Below, piece by piece: positions 1-12,300 of a DNA stretch of 64,000 nt. Position 1 is the first letter of the stretch. Every line of letters starts with the position of its first letter. The translations under genes and the position numbers were made by a program. The DNA comes from Stichopus chloronotus (Eukaryota; Echinodermata; Holothuroidea; Aspidochirotida; Stichopodidae). The notes under the pieces are model-generated. The model had not been told where the DNA came from, searched no databases, and saw only the letters and a list, made by a program, of their open reading frames with translations. The stretch covers positions 558,001 to 622,000 of the forward strand of contig CM037850.1 of assembly GCA_021234535.1 (NCBI GenBank), given 5' to 3'.

Positions 1-963
1 CTGCCTTGTTTGTCATGACAGTGCTATCTGGATATCCAGAAATGCAATTATACAATTGGTCTCTGTGAACTCAGTTTCCATGTAACCACATACCATAACA
101 GTAAAAGTGGAATTTTTGATGTCTGATGTGTTTCAGAATAATCACATCAATTTGGAAATTATTGAAATATATCGCATGACTCTCCTGAACTTCTTTTAGC
201 TAATTATTTATCAGTCAAAACTGTAAAAAGACAGGAACACAAATTTGAGAACATGGTTCCAGAATCAACCTAAGTTAGACTTTTAGAGAGAAGTTTCTTT
301 TCACTTTCCGATGCAGGAATTGCACTATAAAAAAGTTACAGGTGCATATTCTTGGAATACATTTCTTGTGATTTTTAGTGCTATGATGTAACTATTTGCG
401 GGTATATCAGTTCATACCAATGACTGTATCTCCTTGTTGCTGATATATGCCTGTCAAGAGAGACCAGCATGGCACATCCTGTGGTGGTATCAGGTGACAC
501 CAGGATTTAGTAACATAATCATTCATACCATTTCTTGTCTTTGTGAAATTAACAAGAATTTTGGACTTCCAAACAATAATAAGGGCCACACCTCTGTCTG
601 CACATCAATACATGTGAAAAGAAAACCTCCAAACACTTCAGAGGAAAGAAATTAGAAAATTTCTTTTGAAGGCAAGTAGAAAGCAGCCAGAAAAGAAAAC
701 GAGGTAAAACCAGGGTGTTTGATGGGTCTTAGATTCCTTGCTATGTGGAAAACAACTGGTAGAGACTGATTATGCAGTAATAGATATGAATCTTGAGGAA
801 TTAATTGATGTCTGTCTGTGCCTATTAAGCTAAATGACACCTCTGTTGCCCTCAAGTTAAGACCTTAAGTTCATTAATAATTACATACTTAATTTGTTGT
901 TGTTGTTGTTGTTTATGCAACAGTTAATGGAAATATTACACTTACAAAGAAAATGCCAACCTT

Positions 964-979
964 TGACCTTCAATGACCT
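964..979. promoter_or_regulatory. TGACCT direct repeat, spacer 4 (nuclear-receptor-like)
   Basis: TGACCT-TCAA-TGACCT, a DR4 arrangement of AGGTCA half-sites on the minus strand. It sits in intron sequence and may belong to a dispersed repeat, so function is unproven. Confidence 0.3.
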
Positions 980-1094
980 TTCACATCGATAGGAATCATC
1001 TACTTATTGAAGACTATCTAATCACTTCAATGATGCTCAGAAAAATGATAGTAATTCAGATAAGTTTACAATGTTTTTAAAGACTGATCTACAT

Positions 1095-1110
1095 TGACCT
1101 CATATGACCT
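1095..1110. promoter_or_regulatory. TGACCT direct repeat, spacer 4
   Basis: TGACCT-CATA-TGACCT, same DR4 arrangement as at 964 and 131 bp away. Confidence 0.3.
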
Positions 1111-3094
1111 TTGATCCCCATGTAAAACATTGGTACTATCTTCTCATTATTACAGGGCTACTTATGCACTTCAGTTGAACACTTTTATTTGTTGGGATTT
1201 TGTGTTTACTAGGTTTCCATAATATGGCCTCTGTTGACCTCAAATTTCTTAATCCATACTTTGAAATTTATTAACATCTAAAGAAATGACCTATTTACTG
1301 AGGGCAGACTTCGGTACCTAGTCCCAAGTTGAGACTGTTTGTCAGCTTGTTACTCACATGTAGTGTTTATCAATGGTTTACAGTGTAGTGAATTCTTCCA
1401 CAGTTCACACCATCTCATTTACTTACATGCGGTAGAGAACTTTCACTTACTGCATGGATCAAGATCATATTACCGCCACTGATCTCCTACAAGCTCCACC
1501 CACTCAACACCTTAACCCCCCCGGACCCCTTATCATGTACAGGGAGTGGTCGCATGTGCAGGGAGTGGTCAAAACAAGTTTTCTTTTCCCTTTGGTGGAG
1601 ATGTTGTTTGGTTTTAAGGTTATCATTTTCACCTGAGCTGATGACCTTTAACCGATTTGAAATGCTAGGGAGATGCATAAAACACATACTCATGAATATT
1701 ATCTACGGCACGTCAACATCAGAAAACTTAAAAATAACGGCTTCTTTTTTCTGTCTACTGGGGCACTTTCTGATTAAATTTGCTCATTGGCACAAAACTT
1801 TTAAAGAGACGTACTTTTACCTGATTTGAAAGCAGACAATGCAAACCATGTGGACATGGTATGGCTTCCTATCCTCTTTAAGATTTTTTGTCACCTAGGT
1901 ACATTCTCTCAAGATTGATATTTTGGTCGGTTGAATTATGAATTATAGTATCATACAACGCATTCAGACACTAATCACTTTGATAAGAAACTTTATCACA
2001 CTGCACAAAGTGACAGTTTACAAGAGATCATTTGTAACTTTTAGTACCAGCAAAAACAAAAAAAAACGGAAAAAAAAGACTTTTCTCGGTATTTATTGAA
2101 GTAGCAATCATCTCTCTCTGGGTAACATTGAAGGAATTTACAATCACTAACATGAGACACAATGTTGCAGGACTTAACTACAGTTTACATGTTGCTATGA
2201 GGACGTAATGTTGTAGTACAGCACAATCACTAACATGTTGCTAAGAAAGGGAATTGCAGAGCATTTCTAGTTTGCTTCTACCTTATTGTAGACATTTCAC
2301 CTTTCTCATTTTCGAGCAGGGAGGTGGCACTCCCTCATGGAAGTAAGCTTAATGATTGGTTATGTGAGATGGGCAAATAGAGCAACACACTGAATGTGCA
2401 ACTGATAATTAACAATGTTTGCCCACCTGGGAGATTATTAGCTTATTCAGGAGAATACTAAAATATTGCAAATTAGAGAAACACATATAAAAGTGAAGAG
2501 GATCTTTTAAGTCACTAATATGTCACAACATATCATTAATAATTTCTCATTGAAGTGACATTAAATTTGATGAAATCAGGTTAAGTCATGACTAAATTAA
2601 TCTTCTGTCTCCAATGGTTGTTTCCTTTTGCAAAAGTCATCAAATTTTAATAGATTTTAGTGGAAATCATCTCTGCTTATAACATCACTGGGAGTATTTG
2701 TTACTAACTGATAGATATAGCTACAGTAACCCAATATCACTCACTGGTGATTATATCTCAAAGCATCTGTATTTGATGGAATCATAATAAAGTAAAATGG
2801 AGGAACAGTTGCACCAACGGTATAGTAATGCATGATCCACTAACAAGCTAGGAATGGTGATAAACCAAAATCTGATCCCCTGTCCTTGGGTAGGGTGCAG
2901 GAGGGGGGGTAGATGAGAGACTTGACCCTCTCATCGGATGTAGTCACTTGACTGGTAGACAATTGACTAACAGCTCTCAGATGGTTACTTCTACATCAAT
3001 TTATACCTATTAAATGTATCAGAATTCAAATTATCCATGGCTAAGAAGATGGCATAGTTTAAGAATAAAACATCAGTAAGAATGATAAGCATAC

Positions 3095-3301
3095 CTCAAA
3101 TCCAAAGTTGATGGTATCTATGGATATAATGGCTCTTCTTGCATAGTTCTGCAGGGTGCCTGTCAAGAAGGCTTGAGGGAAGAAAAACCCAGATATCCAA
3201 AATACGCTGGGTATGCCCTCCTCGATCCATGTTTGGATGAAATCCGTCCGCTGGATCAGATCCGTGACCCAGGATGACAGGGGCTTCAGGGAAGGATACG
3301 C
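3095..3301 (-). CDS. DNAH1: DNAH1 exon 69, residues 4022-4090, last exon seen
   Basis: Encodes [40 protein letters not shown] and TLQNYARR, the universal P--FW-SGFFFPQ-FLTG--QN-AR motif of the C-terminal domain. Ends at GAG|GTATGC, phase 0. About 115 residues of the expected protein should follow. Confidence 0.97.
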
Positions 3302-6300
3302 CTTTAAAAAAATAATAAGGTACAAAATAATGATGTGAAAATAGTAAGATAAAATGCAGAAAAATAAGTAACTTAAATTTTTCATTTCAAATGTGTAAAG
3401 ATACAATAGTTTACAATGGGCTTTGAATCAGCGGCATTAGGAATACAAGTCATGCACTCTATCAACTGAGCTAGCTAACCCAATACAGACCTAACTAGCC
3501 ATTTCTTTGGGAATAGTGGCAGTCCCATTCTAATCTACAATCCCTTTGCCCATTTCAAATATTTTGTTCTAATTTACAGTCAGTTTTTACATTACAAATC
3601 ATTCAAACTCCTCTTACTTGGCAATGCATGCATGATTACATTATGTTTAATTAAATGTACAAAGCAAGTACTTTCCTTTGAGAGTTTTAGGGGCCAATAT
3701 TTTCTCTCTATTGCAGAGATCTCGGTGACTGTTTGATAGTTACCATATGATATTATTTTACTTTAATTCTCAAAAGGGGTAAGAAACGTAAGCAGTTAAC
3801 GCAGAGTTCCATAATAAGAATGTAACTGATGACAAATGTAAATGTGAGTTTTATTCCTAAACCGAGATGAGGAGAGCAGTTTCTTTTTTTTTTTTTTTGT
3901 ATTTCTGAAGGCCACCCAAGGGATGATGGTTTGGTTTCTGGACCTACAATCAATAACAACATGTGTCTGATTTATGAAATGGGTAAGTCTGGTTTGTACA
4001 ATTCAGTGTTATTAATGAATGCTAAATACCAAACAAAGTGAGGGCCCATTACATTACTTCAACACCCGTGCAGGCCTACAATAAAAGTTGACATTCTCTT
4101 TTCATCCTTTCATGGAATAGAATCTAGGTTATTTCTTCTGATTACACTAGCTTGATCTTTCTTTAAAATTTTGGTTGGTAAATAAACTCACCTTGCCAGC
4201 CCAGAGGTCAGGTACAGCATTGTTGAAGATGCTGTTGAGCATCGTCTCAAGCTCCTGCGAGAGCACCACCAGTCCTTTCAATGCCTTCAGGAGGTCATTT
4301 AGTGTCTGGTGGATGGTGGTCAAGAGACGGTTATATCTGCAGATGAACAAATGATGGAAAGTCATAAATCTTTGATGATCAACCAACAAACCACTCAAGT
4401 GAGAGAACAATGCCTTTTCTAAAGATCCATTGAAGGTAAGTAATTGTTGGTTGTTTGTGGCTGTGAATGTTAAGCTGGTTCTGGGTTGTTAATGATACCC
4501 TGATTACATACCTCATTCCACACGTTATCACCTCAGCTGTTATGTGTTCATGATTGGTTCATACTTTAAGAAATAATTACCAACATTTCATTCACAGATT
4601 TGCAGCTTTGGCTTAATTACCCTTATTGTACTGTTCATGGTCCTATACAGTATAACTGTGTACATACGTAAGTTCTAATTTTGCAACGTTTACTGATCCA
4701 GAGCAAATCTCAATCCATAGCTTGATAAAGGTAAAGAATACTCCAGTCACATATATTATGTAGAAACCTCATCCATCCCTGATGACCTCCTACCATCATT
4801 ACTACTACTCCTGTCATATTAAACCTGTTTCTAGGTCATGACCTCATTCTTCATTCTCTCGGTGATCTCTTTCATTATTTTGTTTGGATTCTTCAGATGT
4901 CTTCCTTTTGATCCAGACTCCTTACCTGATGACCTCTTGTATCAGGACTGTAGTTCATGGATTCTTCATATTTGACAGGATGAAGTTCAATCACCCGTTC
5001 TAGGTTCATAGGTTTAGGAACCTTACTTAAAATAGACCGGGCAGCTTCATCTATAACCTGTAAGAAAGTAAAACCAAAGCATTGCCATGATGAACACTAA
5101 CAGAGTGACAGACTGACTGGCTGAGGGACTAACTGACTGACTGACTGACGACTGACCGACTGACGACTGACTGACTGACTGACTGACTGACTGACTGACT
5201 GACACACTAAAAAACTGACTGCCTAACTACTGGCTGACCTCATTACCTGTTTGTCTATGTAATTATACATAATACAGTCTGACAGACTTTTTGTAAAAGC
5301 AGGATACAATTTTCACAATATTAGAGAGCCATCTTGATGAGTATAGAGTGTGTCCTTGTCTCTCTTTAGCCGGTGAAGTGCCTTCCAGGATAAACTGAAG
5401 GTCAACCCTCGAGAGTCTCTCAGAATCAACAATTCACATTTGCTCTCAAACTGTTTACATTTTCAAAGGTTGCTATTAGCCTTAATGCAGCCTACGCAAC
5501 TTACAGAACAGTTAAAAGAGTGGCAATATTTGTTCTCCGGATGCAGAATAACATGAAAATATTACTACTAAAATGTGAAGGGAGACTTTACTCTTACACA
5601 AGTTTGCATTCAGTGATAACTAAAGTTAGAAAACAACACTATCAGTAAATATGGCAGGCTAAGAGTACCTAACCAAATCACTGGATACCAATCAAATAAA
5701 AATATCAGCAATGATTATATGACTGTAAAAATGATATTGATGACTTCAAGAAATGTGTCACACTGAAATCTGAAGTATTCGTGTAGCACCGTCTCCCAAC
5801 AGCTGTTTCTACAGGGATGGAATTAAATGGTGGGACACCATATTACACGGTGAGATCTTTTTGTGGTCTTGACGCCATCAATGTGAATGAACATCCCCAC
5901 CTATGGTTATATTACAGGGACAGATGTGATTTCAATTGTAAATTTACCTCTTCTCTGGATCTCCCTCCTCCAGATGAAGTTCGTGGCTGGAGCAGGAGTA
6001 TGTTATTTAACAGGCTGAAAGTCTCATTCTGTGCAAAGGTGATGTTGGCATTGTCATGAAGACCAAATATCTCTGGGGTATCATTTATGGGTAGGCTCCG
6101 TACATACGCCAAGTAACCCTGTCGATAAATGGAAACGTTTAAAAGGCTTTAACAGCATGTTTCAAGTACTGTGATGGAGGGAGGCCAACCCCCATATTTC
6201 AGCCACATGGTGCAGAACCATCCCCTCTGTGTAATTCTTCATTTCCCCATTTCTCAATGAGCTACTTCCATTAAAGCTACGTAACCATTTTTCTTTATCA

Positions 6301-9300
6301 TTTCAATGAATAAATGACTCAAAATAAATGTCTTTTAAAATATTAATACTATCAAAATGCTAAACTGCCATCAATTTTCTTTCCAATAGTGTCACCGATG
6401 TGCACAGAGTATATAGCCCACCTTAATCTCGTACTTCCCTCTGACTTTCATAACAATTAATACGTAATTATATGACAGATTTAGTCCTATGTGACTGGTC
6501 TTTGTCTCAGGATTCTATAAAATATTGATCTATAACTTTCTTTCATTGTGCACATTCAAGTCATGTGCTGACAACTGACGGTTTGCCTTCTTTCCTTTCT
6601 AACATCACACATTGACCCACGTATTAAAAGCACTCAAAGTTGCTCACATTGTGGTCGTGGGTGGTTGGGATTTGTCGATATATTCCAGATTCTGAATAAC
6701 TGTGTTCCTCCTGAAGTACACTGGCATTGTAGAAATCATTCAAGATGTTCATAATGCAACGACGATCCCAATCATCGGTGACACGCCCTCCGTAGTTGAT
6801 ATGACCGGCAGTGTATTTCAGCACCTGGGAGGAAATAAGAGGCAAAAGTTAGTCATTAGCTACACAGTCAGTAGTCACATATGTGAAACACGTCTCCTTG
6901 TGTGACTAAAATGAAACTACCAAAGGCTATTTAAACAGTTGCAATGAATATTCATGATATTAGATTATATACTTTGTATGTAATGGTATTTTTATGTATT
7001 TCATATTCTTTACTGTAGGTTATTTTTTCTTGCATCTTAGATCTTAAAAACCAAATAAGTTCAATAACATTTGGAAGATGAGACCTGAGGGTTTGACTGA
7101 CCTTAAATGGTACCTCTTCATACTCCATCAGGAACATCTTCAGCTGACTGATGCAGATCCGAAGATCACCGGTGGTGAACTCATACGGTATGTTAAAACC
7201 AAGAGGACCAAACTTCCGCCTCTCGAGGGTAACACCGTGGAACAGAGACAAAGAGAGCATCAAACTCTTAAACTCATGAATCTGAAAAAAAAAAAATACA
7301 AAAAGATAGAAAAACAGTTAATAGATGAATGGACAGATGGACGGATGGACGGATGAACAGACAGACATAGTGCATCCCAATTGGTACCATAACAAAATCA
7401 ATCCAAACAGTTACATAGCATATATATGCATATTTGCATACCCTCTAATAAGCTCTTTTGTGTTATGACATGACCACATGTGTGAAACGCGGTTGCTTAA
7501 AAAAGCTATGTGTATTAAAACATCGAGGGAAGTAAAATTTCGTTGTGAGCTTCCGTAAAGTTTTAACACTAAAGGCTTATAAAAAGCAGCAAAATCATAA
7601 CCTGTCGCAGTGTGCTGTTATAAAGAGCATTTATATGCTCATTGTTAGTAGCCAGTGGCAACATACAAAAGCTGGAAATATGTTCAGCATGGGTGCAATA
7701 CAATAAATGGTTGGTTGGACTCAGAACACCATCATGATCAGGGATGGAATGAAAACCTTGTTTAATGACATTGTTCAGACCTCTTCAATTATACAATACC
7801 ATCAAACTGTTTTTATTTTCTGAGAACTCATTTAAGAGGCCCACAATATGTCACCAATTGGAAATGGATATCACCATCAAAATAAGTAAACAAAAACTGA
7901 CAGACAGACAGACAGACTGACTGAGAGTTCAACTGAAAGAGAAACATCATTTAATGACTGACCCTGTTTGTGCATGAATTGAGAAAGTCATCAGTGAGGC
8001 TAACATAGGACTGAAGGAGGTTAGCTTTTATTCCTCTCGGAGGTTCTATGGTCATCTTCGAACTATTCTGGAGGATGGCCACTGGAAATTTTGGACTGGG
8101 CATACTTGTCAACCAAAGACGAAAATCTCTGTGGACCTGAAATTTGAGAACAAAACGATGAAATTGGACTCCAAGCAACAGTCAAAATGACATTGTTGTT
8201 AGTTTATCAACAATCAAAATGTGCTGTAAAACATGTTAACATGTAATGTGATTCATGAGTACAATCTATGCTACGTTTATGATTTCATCTTTTCAAATAC
8301 TGATAATTGTAATAAATAATTGTAAAACGAGTAATGAACAAATGAAAAATATTTTTGAAGGAAACAATTAATGGAGACAACAAGATTTTAGAGTTCTTCT
8401 CTCTTCTAAGGGTCTTCTTGAATTTACCTTGTCAGGATCAATATTTTCCAACAATCGCTCAAGGGAAGGCATCCAACTCGGTGATAAATGACAATTCTGG
8501 AAAAAGACCCATTTACCTCTGTCCATGGCACTCCGCATCATGGCTTCTGCTCTTGGTCCCTACAAAAAAAGGAAAAATTGGAAAACTAACAGTGGGAAAA
8601 CTGACAAAGATAGTGAAAAAATCTATTAAAATGTGACAGCCAGGTTAAATTTACCTGCGCTACATATTCCATTTACATACCAAAATGACCCTTGCAATTA
8701 ATGAAACAAAATCATGGCTATAAAACTTTAACTTCTTCCCGTGTGTGGCATCAACTTTGTTCACACTGCTATATATGGGAGAAAACAGTTCCCTGTGAGT
8801 TCATAGTCTGATCATGAAGACTGCATGTTGGAATTAAACTGTATGGGTAAAACAAGGAAATGTAATTTGTTTGGCATTAAACCAAGCAACTTATTACATG
8901 ACTGTATCAGGGAAATGAGTGGCTACAAATACACAGCTACTGCACATTTTCCTACTTAAATGTAGTTGTTGCATAAGTGATTGGCACTTTGCATTACACA
9001 TAATGACCTAATAGATCTAACGTTGAAAATAAAATGGAAGCATTGCTCCAAATATCAACCGAAAACAAAGAGATATAAGACAGAGGTTAAGTACTTCAGA
9101 CAGAAGTGCTGCATGCATTACAACTGACAAAACTGCAGCATTTAGGCTGGCAGAATTAAAACTACTTTAGCCAGAAGCCCTGATTCACAATTTCAAAGTG
9201 GTTAGCAATGATTGCTTTAAATCTTGGAAAAATGGATGAAATTATGGAAAAAGAATTCTCCACACGTGCACTTCGAGGGGGAATTTGGCATCATTTTTTT

Positions 9301-12300
9301 TGGGGGGGGGGAGGGTTATGGGTGCAATGTTTATAACAAATACATTGATTAAAGAAAGCATACACAAACATTCAAAATGAATAAAAGTGCAATTTACAGT
9401 CTAGACCCTGTCATCAGTTTTACACATGCACTTACTTCAGTATATTTAAATTACATGCACCCCACATCGACTCACCTTGAGTATACCTACGCATACGCCT
9501 TCACAAGAAGCAGCAGAAGAATAAAATATGGTATAACAAGTACAACGTGCTACCATTCTGTTGCACTCTCTTTGTCCTCAACAACTTTGTACCAGACCAT
9601 AACAATCAGAAGAATAGCCTCAATTAAGAGGCAGCAACTTTTCACATCAGAAAGTGCCTATGAAAGTGTTTACGCTGTCAAAGGCCCCTGAGAGTTAGTT
9701 TTTACTGTTATCATTACATGGTCACCTATTCTACGATGGGTAAACTATTCATAATCTTTTATATGTTCACTTAAAGACCAAAGACAGATTAATATCTGAT
9801 CACTCCTTTGTATTCAGAGAGAAATGCTTCATTCTTTTATGACATCTACATTCACTTAAAGTAACACATGACATTGTGGCCTCTTTTGTAAAATTAATTT
9901 ATGTCCCCTTTTTTTGTGTGTTTTCCCTGAGCTTCCTTAATATCCTTTGTTACAAAAGGGAAATTAAAGGAAAGAAATACTGTCACTTTTTGTTGTGAAC
10001 AATGAAGTTAATAATCAACACCTTTTCTATATTTCCATCCCTCTAGCAACAACATCATTTATATTATGCATTCAAGACATACAACAGGGCTTTTATCTTG
10101 AAAACATTTTTCAATTGTGAAGTTTTCTTGTAAGGTAGATTGTTAAGCTACGGGACAGTTTGCTTACTTTGCTATGACGATCAGATTCTTCATTACGTCT
10201 TCAATGCTGTCAAAAGTATTTCCTCATAAAATTAGAAAGACAAGTGGTTTGATGAGGCACTGTACACAGACAAGTAGTTTGATGAGGTGTTGTTTTATAC
10301 TGTTAATGCTAAACAATATGACCCTGAGTAATTGTTTCTCTTTTACTTTTGGTGGGAGTTCCCTACTGGGGGAAAAAACCAAGTTCCATCTGGTTTGGTT
10401 TTTTCATCCAAACATCCTCCTTACAACTTGCTAACTTTGTCTCAAAGTCATGAAATTAATAGGTCAAAGTCTTTATCCTCAAAGTCTAGTTATTTATTTG
10501 TTTAGTTTATCAAGTAGTTAGCATGGACTTCAACAGGATATGAGCAATTAAACAAAAACAAAAGATAAATTACTACTAAGAAGACAGTGACTGACAGCAA
10601 TGAGGGATGGTCATTTATACCCTGCCACCTTTTTTTTTTTTCATTTTCGAAGAACAATCTTTGTAAACATGATGCTCAGTACTATATGCCATTGACTATG
10701 ATGCCGACAACACAGGAAACACTATCGCAACTGTATACACATGTAATGTCACCTTTGGCACAACAATGTTTTACCACCTATGGTTATCCGCACACATTTA
10801 TTACAGAAAAGAATAAAAGAAATAAAAGGCAAACAGAGTATGAGATCTGAAAGAGACCTTTGTTTAACTATAGCTATTAAGTTTAAATGTCATTATGATT
10901 ACTTATAAGCTACACTGGTCAGCTTTATAAGGGTAAAATACAAGCTAGACTAATCACTTGATTACGAACTTCAAATGCAAATCCTTTGGTTAGTTTTGAA
11001 GCAAAGAAATCAAGAAGGTAACAAAACTTTATAAGGGCAATTAAAGGTATCACCAACCTGACCCTGTCCAAGGGAGATAGATGATAACTTCTTGGAGAAT
11101 CTCATCTCCTCGGCAAACTTGTAAAGATCAGCCGCTGGGTCTGTGCCCGTGGAGAGGACAAATACCAGAGGAATTATGGGAGAAGATTCCTTAAATGCAA
11201 CGGAGAGGTCGGCCGTCTGCGGCTCTATGAATCGCTGGCCGAGTTGGTTGGAAACAAAGTCCTGTGTACATAACATGAAGTAGGGTCTTGTGACATGAAT
11301 TGTGGTATCAATCAAGGATTGTACCATCACTCAGATTATGTAGGATTGTACCATCACTCAGATTATGTAGGATCTACCTGCTAATGGATGACCTCTACAA
11401 TAGTGACACATACATTGTCGGTAATGTGACTACAAGTTAGATAAAAGCAGCAAAATGCTACAATGTGATGGTTGCAACTTGGCAGATCAGTAAAGATTTA
11501 TTACAGATGGAATGAGTGTAACGAACATCAATCAAAGAAGGAAGCCTATGATCTCAAAATGATAAAGGAAAAACTACACAAAATAGAGAGAGATTTCCAG
11601 TAATACCTGCATGGCATTGGTGACCTTGTCAGCTCGGATACACTTGAGGACAATGATCTTCTGGAAGTCATCCAGGGTGGTGTTCCAGTCACCTGGGAGC
11701 TCCTCCCTGTAAAATCATACAAATGGATGGTATATCATCAGTGAGACAGAGCTTTCTAGAGTAATAGTAAAACAATACCATGCTAGGGCTGACACATCCT
11801 GGTCTTTGACAAAAATTCACTAGCAGTGACACTAACAATGAAGATAGTGAAAAATATTAAATATTGTACAACAAACTAGGGAAATAGGAGTAAGAACAAA
11901 ATCGGGTAAAGAAACTATGACATGTGTGTCCTAAATTCTTAACTTCTAAACACTTCTTATGAGAGACTTTTGATGTTTTGACATCTTCATTGACAAAATC
12001 TTCTCAGAAAGTACAAGTTTATGATATTTTGTTTTTCAATAAAAATTTCGTTTGAATTTTCCAAAGTTCCTTTCTCAATTTGCAGTAAACCTTCTTAACT
12101 GTCTTAAACTAACCGATGGGGTTCTGTGCTGTCAAAAATCCTCTTGTAACCGTCCAAGTGGTCGTGAAAGTCTGCGGCAAACTTTGAAAATTTAGCCTGT
12201 AAAGATTCAAAAGTAGGATTTGATGACAAAGTAAATCAGAAAAAATGTAAAGAAACTGGTGACTGTCGATAAAATTTGAAATAAAAATTGCAAATTATTT

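Larger units (their letters stand above)
1..3094 (-). other. Intron following DNAH1 exon 69; no terminal exon found
   Basis: I looked on the minus strand for the last DNAH1 motifs (the GCYIHGL-LEGARW and CPIYKT regions) and did not find them, so the terminal exons probably lie beyond base 1. The stretch holds a short TTG run at about 894-914 and two AGGTCA-type direct repeats (964-979, 1095-1110). Short open frames near 434-655 and 1554-1829 show no family resemblance. Confidence 0.6.

Noticed and set aside
9377..9691. 104-codon open frame in intron 61
   Set aside because: No recognisable domain, no splice or promoter context, and length within chance for the amount of sequence.
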